DNA of 64,000 nt, from positions 293,742-357,741 of the forward strand of contig NZ_FNQT01000001.1 of the NCBI RefSeq assembly GCF_900107665.1, read 5' to 3'. Made by a program: the position numbers and the translations under genes. Below the pieces are notes generated by a model. The model was not told the DNA's origin and made no database searches. It saw nothing but the letters and a program-made list of their open reading frames with translations. Positions 26,838 to 35,102 of this stretch are shown in pieces (position 1 is the first letter of the stretch; every line of letters starts with the position of its first letter). Source of the stretch: Haloplanus vescus (lineage in GTDB: Archaea; Halobacteriota; Halobacteria; Halobacteriales; Haloferacaceae).

Positions 26838-26861
26838 CGAGACGAGCGTCAGCGAGTCTCG
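26838..26861 (+). repeat. Hairpin with core GAGCGTCAGCGAG
   Basis: Stem CGAGAC/GTCTCG around a loop. The 13-base core GAGCGTCAGCGAG recurs in reverse orientation inside the hairpin at 27132-27157, after the second tRNA. It is preceded by a T-loop-like GTTCGAAC at 26826-26833. Confidence 0.6.
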
Positions 26862-26865
26862 GTTC

Positions 26866-26887
26866 GGTTCGAATCCCGCCACATCCG
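26866..26887 (+). repeat. Duplicated 3' end of tRNA-Arg(CCT)
   Basis: GGTTCGAATCCCGCCAC-A-TCCG matches tRNA positions 26763-26784 at 21 of 22 bases. The copy holds the T loop, T-stem 3' strand and acceptor 3' strand only. Integrases that use tRNA genes leave exactly such a 3' copy (attR) when an element inserts, so this is a likely old attachment-site scar with only about 80 bp left between. Confidence 0.65.
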
Positions 26888-26999
26888 CTTCGTTCGTTAG
26901 CTCTCTCGCGGATATCGAGCCGTCCTGAAGAGTCCCGAGAATCGCCCGTCACTAACTGACAATTCGCCACACAGCGGTACGATTCTGTCCCGACCAATA

Positions 27000-27009
27000 G
27001 GTATATAGG
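27000..27009 (+). promoter_or_regulatory. TATA box of tRNA-Arg(CCG)
   Basis: GGTATATAGG lies 25-34 nt before the tRNA 5' end at 27034, the spacing expected for an archaeal TATA box with transcription starting at or near the mature tRNA. Confidence 0.6.
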
Positions 27010-27033
27010 TCGCTCAGGCCAACCCCAGAATGA

Positions 27034-27106
27034 GTCCCGATAGGGTAGCGGACTATCCTCTTGGCTTCCGGAGCCAGGGACCGGCGTTCAAATCGCCGTC
27101 GGGACG
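27034..27106 (+). tRNA. tRNA-Arg(CCG)
   Basis: Acceptor GTCCCGA pairs with TCGGGAC (27099-27105), discriminator G 27106; anticodon stem TTGGC/GCCAG holds loop TTCCGGA with anticodon CCG (reads CGG); T arm CGGCG-TTCAAAT-CGCCG. CCA not encoded, no intron. It lies 250 bp after the first tRNA-Arg and 184 bp before argS. Confidence 0.95.
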
Positions 27107-27131
27107 TTCCCGCATCGCACGCCCCGACTGC

Positions 27132-27157
27132 CCCACGCTCGCTGACGCTCGCGTGGG
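27132..27157 (+). repeat. Hairpin with inverted GAGCGTCAGCGAG core
   Basis: Stem CCCACGC/GCGTGGG. Read on the minus strand its interior contains GAGCGTCAGCGAG, the same 13 bases as the hairpin at 26838-26861. It sits between tRNA-Arg(CCG) and a partial copy of its 3' end. Confidence 0.6.
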
Positions 27158-27158
27158 A

Positions 27159-27174
27159 CGCCGTCGGGACGTTC
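27159..27174 (+). repeat. Duplicated 3' end of tRNA-Arg(CCG)
   Basis: CGCCGTCGGGACGTTC is identical to 27094-27109, i.e. T-stem 3' strand, acceptor 3' strand, discriminator and three flanking bases, 65 bp downstream of the original. This is the second tRNA 3'-end copy in the cluster, again attR-like. Confidence 0.65.
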
Positions 27175-27177
27175 TCC

Positions 27178-27210
27178 CGATACGACGAGCGTCGCGAGTC
27201 ACTCGTATCG
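27178..27210 (+). repeat. Hairpin after the second tRNA 3' copy
   Basis: Perfect 8-bp stem CGATACGA/TCGTATCG around a 17-base loop that again contains CGAGCGTCGCGAG, related to the cores of the other hairpins. A T-arm-like GGCATTCGAACCGCGCC follows at about 27222-27238. Confidence 0.55.
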
Positions 27211-27289
27211 GCAGAACCGAGGGCGGCATTCGAACCGCGCCCCGGCTTAGTGAGGTTTATGCGGGCGTAGGGGCGAGAATCGGGCAAGA

Positions 27290-29188
27290 ATGCTCTCAGC
27301 CACGAGACGCCGCCTCGTCGAGGGACTCCGCGTCGCCGTCGACGACGCGGGATACGACCGCGCTATCGAGGACTCGGACGTCGAACTCGAAGCGTTCGAC
27401 GACGAGGAGAAAGGCGAGTTCTCCACCGCCGTCTCCTTCGCCATCGGGGCGGACGCGGGGGAGAACCCGATGGCCGTCGCCGGCGACATCGCGGACGCCC
27501 ACCGCGCCCACGGTCTGCCCGAGGGGGTCAGCGAGGTCAGCGTCGCCAACGGCCACATCAACTACCACCTCGACCCCGAGGCGATGGCGCGACTCACGCT
27601 CGAAACCATCGACGGCGAGGGCGACGCCTACGGCTCTCGCGAGCGTGCGGACCCGGACACCATCGTCGCCGACGTCTCCTCGCCGAACATCGCCAAACCG
27701 CTCCACGTCGGCCACCTGCGGAACACCATCCTCAGCGACGCGCTCATGAACATCCTGGAGGAGCGCGGCCACGACGTGACCCGAGACAACCACCTCGGCG
27801 ACTGGGGGACGCAGTTCGGCAACCTGCTCCACGAGTACGTCGAGTTCGGGGACGAGGCGGAGTTCGAGGAGGACCCCATCGCCCACCTACTCGACCTCTA
27901 CCAGCAGTTCGAACAGCGCGACGGAATGTTGGAGGACGTCGAGGAGTTCGGCGCACTCACCGAGGAGTTCGAAGCGGCGGTGGCGGACGAACGCGCCCAC
28001 CACACCGCAGCGGGCAAGGAGTGGTTCGCGCGTCTCGAACGCGGTGAAGACGCGGCCGTTGACCGCTGGGAGCAGTTCCGCGAGGCGAGCATCGAGCGCT
28101 TCGAGGGCGTCTACGACGAACTCGGCGTCGACTTCGACCGCTGGTTGGGCGAGAGTTTCTACGCTCGCGAGGGCTGGACCGACGGCGTGGTCGAGAAGGC
28201 ACTCGACGAGGACGTGGCCATGCGCGGCCCGGACGAGTCGGTGTTCATCCCCATCTACGACGACGACTACGAGGACGCGGGCGACCCCGAGGCGGCGTCT
28301 GTCGACGCCTCGCTGGACCGCGCGCGTGAGATGGTTGACGAGGCGGGGAGCGTCGAGGACGCCGACTTCGACGCCTTCTACATCGTCAAGTCGGACGGCT
28401 CGACGGTCTACGGCACGCGTGACCTCGCGACCATCGACTACCGCGTCAGCGAGTTCGACGCCGACCAGTCGGTGTACGTCGTCGCCAGCGAGCAGAACCG
28501 CTACTTCCAGCAGCTGTTCGTCGCCGCGCGGAAGATGGGTTACACCGACGTGCGCCTCGAACACATCGACTACGGCATGATCAGTCTCCCCGAGGGGAGC
28601 ATGTCGACCCGCGGCGGGCAAATCGTCACCGTCCGCGAAGTGCTCGACGCCGCCGACGAGCGAGCGCGCGACATCGTCCGCGAGAAGGGACGGAACGTCG
28701 AGGACGACGATATAGAGCCGCTCGCTCGCAAAATCGCGCTCGCGACGGTCAAGTACGGCATGGTCGCCGCGAACCGCGGGAAGGACATCACCTTCGACAT
28801 CGACGAGGCGGTGTCGCTCGAGGGCGACACCGGGCCGTACGTCCAGTACGCCACGACGCGGGCGTACAGCATCCTCGACTCCGCGGAGGCGGTGCCCGAC
28901 GTGGTCGACATCGACCCATCGCTGTTCAACGACACCGACTACGACCTCATCTACCATCTCGGGCGCTATCCGCTCGTCCTCGACCGGTGTGAGGAGCGCT
29001 ACGACGCCGCACCGCTCGCTCACTACCTCCTCGAACTCGCGCACGTGTTCAACTCCTTCTATCACAAGAACCGCGTGCTCGACGCGGAGTCGGCCGCCGA
29101 GGAGCGTCTCGCCCTCACCGCGACCACCGCGCAGGTGTTCGAGAACGGCCTCGGACTGCTCGGCATCGAGACGCTCGCCGAGATGTAG
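27290..29188 (+). CDS. argS: Arginyl-tRNA synthetase
   Basis: 632 residues from ATG 27290. The class Ia signature is clear: SSPNIAKPLHVGHLRNTI near residue 130 (HIGH motif), NHLGDWGTQFGNLLHEY, and the KMSKS-like position MISLPEGSMSTRGGQ. The N-terminal additional domain for tRNA recognition and the C-terminal DALR anticodon-binding domain (AHYLLELAHVFNSFYHKN) are both present. It charges tRNA-Arg; two tRNA-Arg genes sit directly upstream in the same direction. Confidence 0.97.
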   Translation: MLSATRRRLVEGLRVAVDDAGYDRAIEDSDVELEAFDDEEKGEFSTAVSFAIGADAGENPMAVAGDIADAHRAHGLPEGVSEVSVANGHINYHLDPEAMARLTLETIDGEGDAYGSRERADPDTIVADVSSPNIAKPLHVGHLRNTILSDALMNILEERGHDVTRDNHLGDWGTQFGNLLHEYVEFGDEAEFEEDPIAHLLDLYQQFEQRDGMLEDVEEFGALTEEFEAAVADERAHHTAAGKEWFARLERGEDAAVDRWEQFREASIERFEGVYDELGVDFDRWLGESFYAREGWTDGVVEKALDEDVAMRGPDESVFIPIYDDDYEDAGDPEAASVDASLDRAREMVDEAGSVEDADFDAFYIVKSDGSTVYGTRDLATIDYRVSEFDADQSVYVVASEQNRYFQQLFVAARKMGYTDVRLEHIDYGMISLPEGSMSTRGGQIVTVREVLDAADERARDIVREKGRNVEDDDIEPLARKIALATVKYGMVAANRGKDITFDIDEAVSLEGDTGPYVQYATTRAYSILDSAEAVPDVVDIDPSLFNDTDYDLIYHLGRYPLVLDRCEERYDAAPLAHYLLELAHVFNSFYHKNRVLDAESAAEERLALTATTAQVFENGLGLLGIETLAEM

Positions 29189-29227
29189 GCGGGCAGACTT
29201 TTCACCGCGCCGCCCCTCGCATCGCCC

Positions 29228-29803
29228 GTGACTCAGCCCACGCGGGACCGACTCCTCCTCGTCTGTCTCTGTGCGCTCGCCGTGACTGCCGGCTGTCTCG
29301 GTGCGAGCGTCGAGAGCGACGGCACGGGCGTCGGCGGCGACACGAACGCAGACGAGACGGCCGTCCGCGTTACGGACGTCGTCGACGGCGACACCGTCGA
29401 CGTGCGCTTCGCGAACGGGTCCGAGGACACGGTGCGCTTGCTCGGCGTCGACACGCCGGAAGTCCACGTCGAGAACGACCCCGACGAGTTCGAGGGCGTC
29501 CCCGACACCGAGGCGGGGCGGTCCTGTCTGCGCAGTCAGGGCGAGGCGGCGAGTTCGTTCGCCGTCGACCGCCTCGCGGACAGGCAGGTGACGCTCCGCT
29601 TCGACCCACTCGCCGACCGTCGCGGCGGGTACGGCCGCCTCCTCGCGTACGTCGTCGTCGGGAACGAGACGTTCAACGCGGCCCTCCTCGAACGCGGCCA
29701 CGCCCGACTCTACGACTCCGAGTTCCAGCAACGCGACGAGTACGCTGCCCTCGAACGTGAGGCACGGGAGAACGGACGCGGCGTCTGGAGTTGCGCGTCG
29801 TAA
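29228..29803 (+). CDS. Secreted thermonuclease (SNase-like) lipoprotein
   Basis: 191 residues from GTG 29228. The signal peptide ends in a lipobox (LAVTAGCLG), so it is anchored outside the cell by Cys22. The SNase OB-fold follows: VRVTDVVDGDTVDVRF (Ca-binding Asp), VRLLGVDTPEVHVE with the catalytic Arg and Glu region, and RGGYGRLLAYV with the second Arg. It cleaves DNA and RNA, probably for nutrient recovery. It follows argS by 39 bp. Confidence 0.92.
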   Translation: MTQPTRDRLLLVCLCALAVTAGCLGASVESDGTGVGGDTNADETAVRVTDVVDGDTVDVRFANGSEDTVRLLGVDTPEVHVENDPDEFEGVPDTEAGRSCLRSQGEAASSFAVDRLADRQVTLRFDPLADRRGGYGRLLAYVVVGNETFNAALLERGHARLYDSEFQQRDEYAALEREARENGRGVWSCAS

Positions 29804-29942
29804 CTTGCTCTATTACTATTGCGCATTCGCAAAGACTTTAGTATAACCCGAGACTATCCCGATACGAGATGTACCCCACAGCGTTCCGCGCCGACGAGGA
29901 GACGCTCGGACGACCGTGGGTCGGTGGGGCGGTGCGTCGACG

Positions 29943-30575
29943 ATGACGACAAAATCGGGGCTCGCTGGGCAGTTGGCCGTCGTCGCCGGCTTCGAGAACC
30001 CACAGGCCGAACTGGAACAGTATCCGACCCCGCCAGAGTTGGCGGCACACGTCGTCCACATCGCCGACCTGAACGACGACATCGAGGGACGAACCGTCGT
30101 CGACCTCGGTGCTGGGACGGGGATGTTCACGCTCGGCGCCGCGCTCCGCGGCCCCAAGCGAGCCGTCGGCGTCGAAATCGACCGTGACGCCCTCCAAATC
30201 GCGCGGACGAACCGACGGCGCGTCGGCACCCGGACGGAGATTCACTGGGTGCAGGCCGACGCCACGCGCGTCCCCCTCGACATCGACGACCCCACGACAG
30301 TCGTGATGAACCCCCCGTTCGGAGCGCAGGACGGCAACGAACACGCCGACCGCGACTTCCTGACGACGGCGTCCGACATCGCCGACGTATCGTACTCTGT
30401 CCACAACGACGGGAGTCAGGAGTTCGTAGAGGCCTTCGCCGCCGACAACGGGGGCGAGGTGACACACGCCTTCGCAGCGGAGTTCGACCTCGAACACCAG
30501 TTCGACCACCACGCGGCCGACCGGACGGAAATCGACACGGAAGTCTACCGCATCGAGTGGAATCGTAGCGACTGA
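29943..30575 (+). CDS. METTL5-like N6-adenine RNA methyltransferase
   Basis: 210 residues from ATG 29943. The SAM-binding motif VVDLGAGTGMFTLGAAL is near residue 52 and the amino-methylating motif NPPFGAQ near residue 123. The N-terminal segment (GFENPQAELEQYPTPPELAA) is characteristic of the archaeal COG2263 family related to METTL5, which modifies a helix of small-subunit rRNA. Specificity here is inferred from family. Confidence 0.88.
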   Translation: MTTKSGLAGQLAVVAGFENPQAELEQYPTPPELAAHVVHIADLNDDIEGRTVVDLGAGTGMFTLGAALRGPKRAVGVEIDRDALQIARTNRRRVGTRTEIHWVQADATRVPLDIDDPTTVVMNPPFGAQDGNEHADRDFLTTASDIADVSYSVHNDGSQEFVEAFAADNGGEVTHAFAAEFDLEHQFDHHAADRTEIDTEVYRIEWNRSD

Positions 30576-30589
30576 CTTTTCGCTCGGTG

Positions 30590-32251
30590 TCAGTTGTACG
30601 TCTCGGCGCGAGCGACGCGAACGCGCGTCCCGCCGTCGACGGCGTAGATTCGGCCGCGGACGTTGACGAAATTCAGCCCACCGACCGTTATCGTCTCGTT
30701 CGCGGCGGGCATCGGCGCCGTCACGGAGCGATTTTTGACCGAGACGTTGAGACGGAACCGGTCGGCCCCGGCCTCGACGGCGACGTTTCGCCCGGAGATG
30801 ACGGGGTCAGCCTGTGCCGGCGGCGAGGTGTACGCCGTCACGTTCTGCTCGCCGTGGACGAGGCGGACGCGATAGGCGGTGCCGCCGCCGACGGCGGTCC
30901 ACCCTGTGCGCTCGACGCGAATCGTCTCCCGCCAGCCGACGCCACCGACTCGAACGCGTGTCGTCCCCGCGTAGTCGAGTCGCCCCTTCGAGACGGCGGT
31001 CATCCAGATGCCGCGCTCACGGTCTCTGACGATGACGCCCGAGGTGTTGACCTGCGTCGTCTCGCCGAACGCCTCGACGTCGATGGTCGAGACCATCCCG
31101 TTCGGCACGTTCTCGGCGTAGGTCACCTCGTAGCCCCGCGTCTCGATGGGGGTGGTCTGACTCGGCAGGTCATCGGTCGTTGCCGTCGTCAGGTTGACCG
31201 GGACAGCGGGCCCCGCGAGTGCGGCCGTACAGAGGAGGATCACGGTCGCTCCGACCTGCCAGCGGGGAATCGAGCCAGCGTCGTCGCGGTCGAGTGCAGC
31301 GACGAGTGGGCGGGCCGAGGAGGCCACCGTCGCCGCCACGAGCGTCGCGAGGAGGACGACGAGGGTGAGGCCGAGCGCCCGGTAGAGGACGTACGTCTCG
31401 CTGCCGCGGAACCAGTACACCGCCCAGAGCGACTGCATGACGGCGAACAGCGTGACGCCGACGACGACGCGAAGCGCCGACGGACGGTCGGTGTCGCGGG
31501 CGCAGAGCAGCCAGACGCCGAGGAGGACGCCCACGAGGAGGCCGATAGCGTGACCCTGAATCGCGATGTCGGCCCACCACGGCGAGGAGTACGACGACCC
31601 GGCGCTCGCAGAGAGAGTCGGTTGCCGGAGCGCGGTGTAGAGCGTCCGCAGGCCGTTCCCGACGACGACGGCGACGACAGTCGACAGCGGATAGCGCACC
31701 AGCGCGAATCCCGCGAACGCGAAGACCACGCCCGAGAAGCCGATGACGGGGCCGACGGCGAAAAGGGCGGTGAACAGGCCGACGCCGACGACGACGGCGG
31801 GAAACACGACCAGCGCTCGCACGTACGGGTTGGTCAGCGGCGAGGTGAACGTCTGGGTGCCGCGCTCTCGGGGGTAATGTCCCCACGCGTACTCCGCGAG
31901 GGGCGCGAGGGTGAGCGTCCCGACGAGGTTGCCGAGCAGGTGACTCGCACTCGAATGAGAGAACGCAGCGGTCACCATCCCCAGCGGGTAGAAGTACGAC
32001 CACGCGCGGAAGGGGATGGTGACTGGCGCGTACCAGTGGTTCCACCCACCCTGCACGAACAGGTACACCGCGAGGACGCCCGCGACGGTGACGAGCGTCC
32101 CCCACGGAACGCCGAGGAGGAAGCGAGCGCGGAGGCGTGCGCCCCAGCGTCCGCGGGGCCGGTCGAGAGCGAAGATGGCGACTGCGGCGCCGACGAGCGC
32201 ACATAGAACCGCGAGTCGAAAGAGCGTCGCCGCGTCCGGGAGCGCGAACAT
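30590..32251 (-). CDS. Rhomboid intramembrane serine protease with C-terminal extension
   Basis: 553 residues from ATG 32251. The rhomboid core has HSSASHLLGNLVG (residues 99-111), the catalytic serine in GFSG (Ser173) and the catalytic His in IQGHAIGLLVG (His234). After the six-helix core come further helices and, from about residue 350, a soluble beta-rich domain of about 200 residues that would face outside. The extension is not part of the standard rhomboid and may bind substrates. The gene is convergent with the methyltransferase gene. Confidence 0.9.
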   Translation of the reverse strand: MFALPDAATLFRLAVLCALVGAAVAIFALDRPRGRWGARLRARFLLGVPWGTLVTVAGVLAVYLFVQGGWNHWYAPVTIPFRAWSYFYPLGMVTAAFSHSSASHLLGNLVGTLTLAPLAEYAWGHYPRERGTQTFTSPLTNPYVRALVVFPAVVVGVGLFTALFAVGPVIGFSGVVFAFAGFALVRYPLSTVVAVVVGNGLRTLYTALRQPTLSASAGSSYSSPWWADIAIQGHAIGLLVGVLLGVWLLCARDTDRPSALRVVVGVTLFAVMQSLWAVYWFRGSETYVLYRALGLTLVVLLATLVAATVASSARPLVAALDRDDAGSIPRWQVGATVILLCTAALAGPAVPVNLTTATTDDLPSQTTPIETRGYEVTYAENVPNGMVSTIDVEAFGETTQVNTSGVIVRDRERGIWMTAVSKGRLDYAGTTRVRVGGVGWRETIRVERTGWTAVGGGTAYRVRLVHGEQNVTAYTSPPAQADPVISGRNVAVEAGADRFRLNVSVKNRSVTAPMPAANETITVGGLNFVNVRGRIYAVDGGTRVRVARAETYN

Positions 32252-32308
32252 ACCTCTCGTTCACCGGGCGCCGCTAATGAATCCGGCGGGCAGACGACGA
32301 CTGCAGAA

Positions 32309-32587
32309 TTACAGCTTGCTCTCGGCGTCTTCGGCGAGTTCGGCCATCCGCTTGCCGACGCGGCCGGCGTCGGAGAACTCGTCTTCGCTCATCGCCGTCG
32401 CGAGGGCGTTGCCGAGGACGAACACGGCGTGTTTGTGCTCGCTCTTCGATTTGTGGACGTGCGAGGGGTCGACGCTCAGCGACTCGTAGGGGTCGAAGAT
32501 GCTGTCGTCGACTGACTCTTGGCTCCGGAAGTAGTTCATGATCGCCACCATCTGCTCGTGGAGTTCGAGGAGTTCTTCCTTGTGCAT
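32309..32587 (-). CDS. UPF0058 family protein
   Basis: 92 residues from ATG 32587. The helical sequence MHKEELLELHEQMVAIMNYF and the central HVHKSKSEHKHAVFVLGNAL with a cluster of His residues match the archaeal UPF0058 family, a small metal-binding helical protein of unknown role. It lies 57 bp after the start region of the rhomboid gene, on the same strand, and may be an independent unit. Confidence 0.85.
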   Translation of the reverse strand: MHKEELLELHEQMVAIMNYFRSQESVDDSIFDPYESLSVDPSHVHKSKSEHKHAVFVLGNALATAMSEDEFSDAGRVGKRMAELAEDAESKL

Positions 32588-32736
32588 ACTGACATCTACG
32601 GGAGTGGCTCGGTTAAGGATTATTGCGGCTGTCTGGCATACCTCGGCGTCGACACCGAGCGGTCGTCACGGGTCGTCAGCGCCGATTCTCGCCAGCATAG
32701 TCTAGCGAGAACCGCAGCCATCTGCGAGAAATCCGA

Positions 32737-32949
32737 TTAGAAGACGTACTCGTCTTCGTGACCCATCATCCCCTCTTCTTCGAAGCCCGGTTCCTCCTCC
32801 TCTATCGGCCCACTGGTCTTGTAGGCCCGCAGTCCGGTCGAGAGCAACTCCTGAATGGCTTCCTCCCGGTTGACGAACTCACCCTGTTCTATCAACTGGG
32901 CTATCTGCATCTCGAGGTGTTCCGGAACGGTTATTTCCACGTTCGGCAT
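32737..32949 (-). CDS. Ribbon-helix-helix (CopG-like) DNA-binding protein
   Basis: 70 residues from ATG 32949. MPNVEITVPEHLEMQIAQL is the ribbon and first helix, FVNREEAIQELLSTGLRAY the second; the tail is very acidic (EEEEPGFEEEGMMGHEDE). Short dimeric RHH proteins of this type regulate transcription. No antitoxin partner gene is adjacent: the neighbour is UPF0058, not a toxin family. Confidence 0.85.
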   Translation of the reverse strand: MPNVEITVPEHLEMQIAQLIEQGEFVNREEAIQELLSTGLRAYKTSGPIEEEEPGFEEEGMMGHEDEYVF

Positions 32950-33124
32950 TTGAACGTTCGACGGTTTGAAGGGGCCGTATTTAAATTCTGTGGGCGCGAT
33001 TCAGACTTCCATAACTGACTATTCTGTCACACGAGTATATCTCTGGAAAGCGTGAACTGGAGTTTCGAAATCGTGTATTCGTGGTGGACCGAGAGTATAG
33101 GTGTATCGAGCGCCGAACCCAGTC

Positions 33125-33724
33125 ATGGTCAAAGACGTCACGGACCTCTACCGGGAGTTCGGCGACGAACGGCTTCCGCCCGGTCAACACCAGACCGACT
33201 CCTTTCCGGTCCTCTCGAAGGGGAACGAACCCCGCGTCGCGCGCGAGGAGTGGTCGCTCTCGGTGACGGGCGCCGTCGACGACCCCGTCACGCTCGACTG
33301 GGACGAGTTCACGGCGCTCGGCGTCGAGACGCAGCGACAGGACTTCCACTGCGTGACCGGATGGAGCAAGTTCGACTGTGACTTCACGGGCGTCCCCCTC
33401 ACAACGCTCGCGGACCACGTCGGCGTCGATGACGACGCCGTGCACGTCATGTTCTCCGCGGCGGACGACTACACGACGGACCTGCCACTCGACGCCAGCT
33501 TGCGCCCCGAGACGCTCCTCGCGTTCGAGTTCGACGGCGACCCCCTGCCGCGGTCACACGGCGGCCCCGTGCGCGTCGTCACGCCCCACCGCTACGCCTA
33601 CAAGGGCGCGAAGTGGGTGAACGGCATCGAGTTCCTCACCGAACCCGAGCGCGGGTTCTGGGAGCGCCGCGGCTACTCCGTCACGGCGGACCCGTGGGCC
33701 GAGGAGCGATACAGCGATAGTTAG
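33125..33724 (+). CDS. Sulfite oxidase-like molybdopterin oxidoreductase
   Basis: 199 residues from ATG 33125. The sulfite-oxidase/YedY fold is seen in EEWSLSVTGAVDDPVTLDWD and the Mo-ligand cysteine in RQDFHCVTGWSKFDCDFTGV, with the C-terminal RVVTPHRYAYKGAKWVNGIE. It is short (YedY catalytic domain only, no signal peptide), so it is probably cytoplasmic. Substrate unknown. It ends 34 bp before menF. Confidence 0.9.
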   Translation: MVKDVTDLYREFGDERLPPGQHQTDSFPVLSKGNEPRVAREEWSLSVTGAVDDPVTLDWDEFTALGVETQRQDFHCVTGWSKFDCDFTGVPLTTLADHVGVDDDAVHVMFSAADDYTTDLPLDASLRPETLLAFEFDGDPLPRSHGGPVRVVTPHRYAYKGAKWVNGIEFLTEPERGFWERRGYSVTADPWAEERYSDS

Positions 33725-33758
33725 GTAAAAGAGTGCGGCGTCCCGAGGTGTGCTTATA

Positions 33759-35102
33759 ATGGGTGTCCCGCGAAGCGACGAGACTGGGACCCGTCTCGTC
33801 AGTCGGTCGGTCCGAGCGACGGTGCCCTCGCTCCGTGCCGCTCTCGACGCCATGCCCGCCCCGCGGACGTTCTGGACGGGGCCGGACGAGGCCACCGTCG
33901 TCGCCGGCGGCGCCGCCGCGACGCTCACCGCCGACGGCCGCGACCGGTTCACGGCCATCAAGGAGGGTATCGGTCGCGTGTTGCACGACGGTGACGTTCA
34001 CGCCGGCACCGAAGCCGCCTGCCCCCGACTGTTCGGCGGGTTCGCTTTCCACGACGAGGGCAGCAGCGACGACACCTGGGACGGATTCCCAGGCGCCCGC
34101 TTCGTGTTGCCCCGCGTCCAAGTCACCGACACCGACCGCGGGACGTGGGTGACGGTCAACGCCGTCGGCCCCGACGCCACGCCAGAGGCCGTCGCCGACC
34201 GACTCGATACGGAGCGTGAGCGCCTCGAAGCCCTCGATACGTCGGCAGCCAGTCCGCCGCCGGGCATCGTCTCGCGAACGCGGACGACGCCGCGGGAGGC
34301 GTGGCGGGAGTCGGTCGACGCCGCCGTCGACCGCATCCGCGCCGGCGACCTGCAGAAAGTCGTCCTCGCGCAGGCGCTCGCGGTCCAACTGGACCGTCCG
34401 CTCTCGCTCCCGGACGTACTCGCTCGCCTCGGTGACACCTATCCCGACTGCTATCGTTTTCTCGTGGAACCGACCGCCGAGGGCGGCGTCGACCGCCCCG
34501 GATTCTTCGGCGCGACGCCGGAACGCCTCGTCACCCGCCACGGCCGCACGGTCACGACGGGCGCGCTCGCGGGCACGACGGGCCGAGGCGACACGCCCGC
34601 GGAAGACGACTGGCTCGCACAGGAACTGCTCGACGACGAGAAGAACGTCCACGAACACGAACTCGTCGCGGAGACCATCCGCGAGCAGCTCTCGCCGTTC
34701 GCGTCCTCTATCACCGCCGGGCAGCGCCGCGTGCGACGGCTGGAGACCGTCCAGCACCTCTTTACGCCCATCACCGCGACGCTCGACAGCGACACGCACG
34801 TCCTCGATGTGGTCGAGGCGCTCCACCCGACGCCCGCCGTCGGCGGTCTGCCCCCGGAGACGGCGCTCGCGACCATCCGCGACACGGAGCCGTTCGACCG
34901 CGGGTGGTACGCCGCGCCGGTGGGGTGGATCGACGCCGCCGGAAACGGCTCCTTCGCCGTCGCCATTCGCTCGGCGCTCGCCCGCGGCGACGAGACGACG
35001 CTCTTCGCCGGCGTCGGCGTCGTCGCCGACTCCGACCCGGACCGAGAGTGGGACGAAGTGCAGCTCAAATACCGCCCGATTCTCGACGAACTCGAACGAT
35101 GA
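33759..35102 (+). CDS. menF: Isochorismate synthase
   Basis: 447 residues from ATG 33759, selected because GAGGTG lies 8 nt upstream (a GTG at 33750 is also in frame). The chorismate-utilising domain is evident: LQKVVLAQALAVQLDRP, FFGATPERLVTRHGRTVTTG, ALAGTTGRG, HELVAETIREQL, and HPTPAVGGLPPETAL. It converts chorismate to isochorismate for menaquinone. The stop overlaps the menD start (ATGA), showing an operon. Confidence 0.93.
   Translation: MGVPRSDETGTRLVSRSVRATVPSLRAALDAMPAPRTFWTGPDEATVVAGGAAATLTADGRDRFTAIKEGIGRVLHDGDVHAGTEAACPRLFGGFAFHDEGSSDDTWDGFPGARFVLPRVQVTDTDRGTWVTVNAVGPDATPEAVADRLDTERERLEALDTSAASPPPGIVSRTRTTPREAWRESVDAAVDRIRAGDLQKVVLAQALAVQLDRPLSLPDVLARLGDTYPDCYRFLVEPTAEGGVDRPGFFGATPERLVTRHGRTVTTGALAGTTGRGDTPAEDDWLAQELLDDEKNVHEHELVAETIREQLSPFASSITAGQRRVRRLETVQHLFTPITATLDSDTHVLDVVEALHPTPAVGGLPPETALATIRDTEPFDRGWYAAPVGWIDAAGNGSFAVAIRSALARGDETTLFAGVGVVADSDPDREWDEVQLKYRPILDELER

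Noticed and set aside
26785-27033. Possible small RNA or third tRNA between the two tRNA-Arg genes
   Set aside because: T-arm-like pieces are present but no D arm or anticodon arm accompanies them; partial copies explain the signal better.
27887-29731. A 614-codon open frame on the minus strand opposite argS
   Set aside because: It mirrors the high-GC argS gene, has no recognisable domain and shows the Val/Asp/Glu pattern typical of antisense frames to haloarchaeal genes.
30587-32206. A 539-codon open frame on the plus strand opposite the rhomboid gene
   Set aside because: Shadow frame, rich in Arg and Asp without domains, while the minus strand has clear rhomboid motifs.
32737-32949. Toxin-antitoxin pair with the RHH protein as antitoxin
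   Set aside because: No toxin-like gene is adjacent; the neighbour is UPF0058 and the other side is a promoter region.
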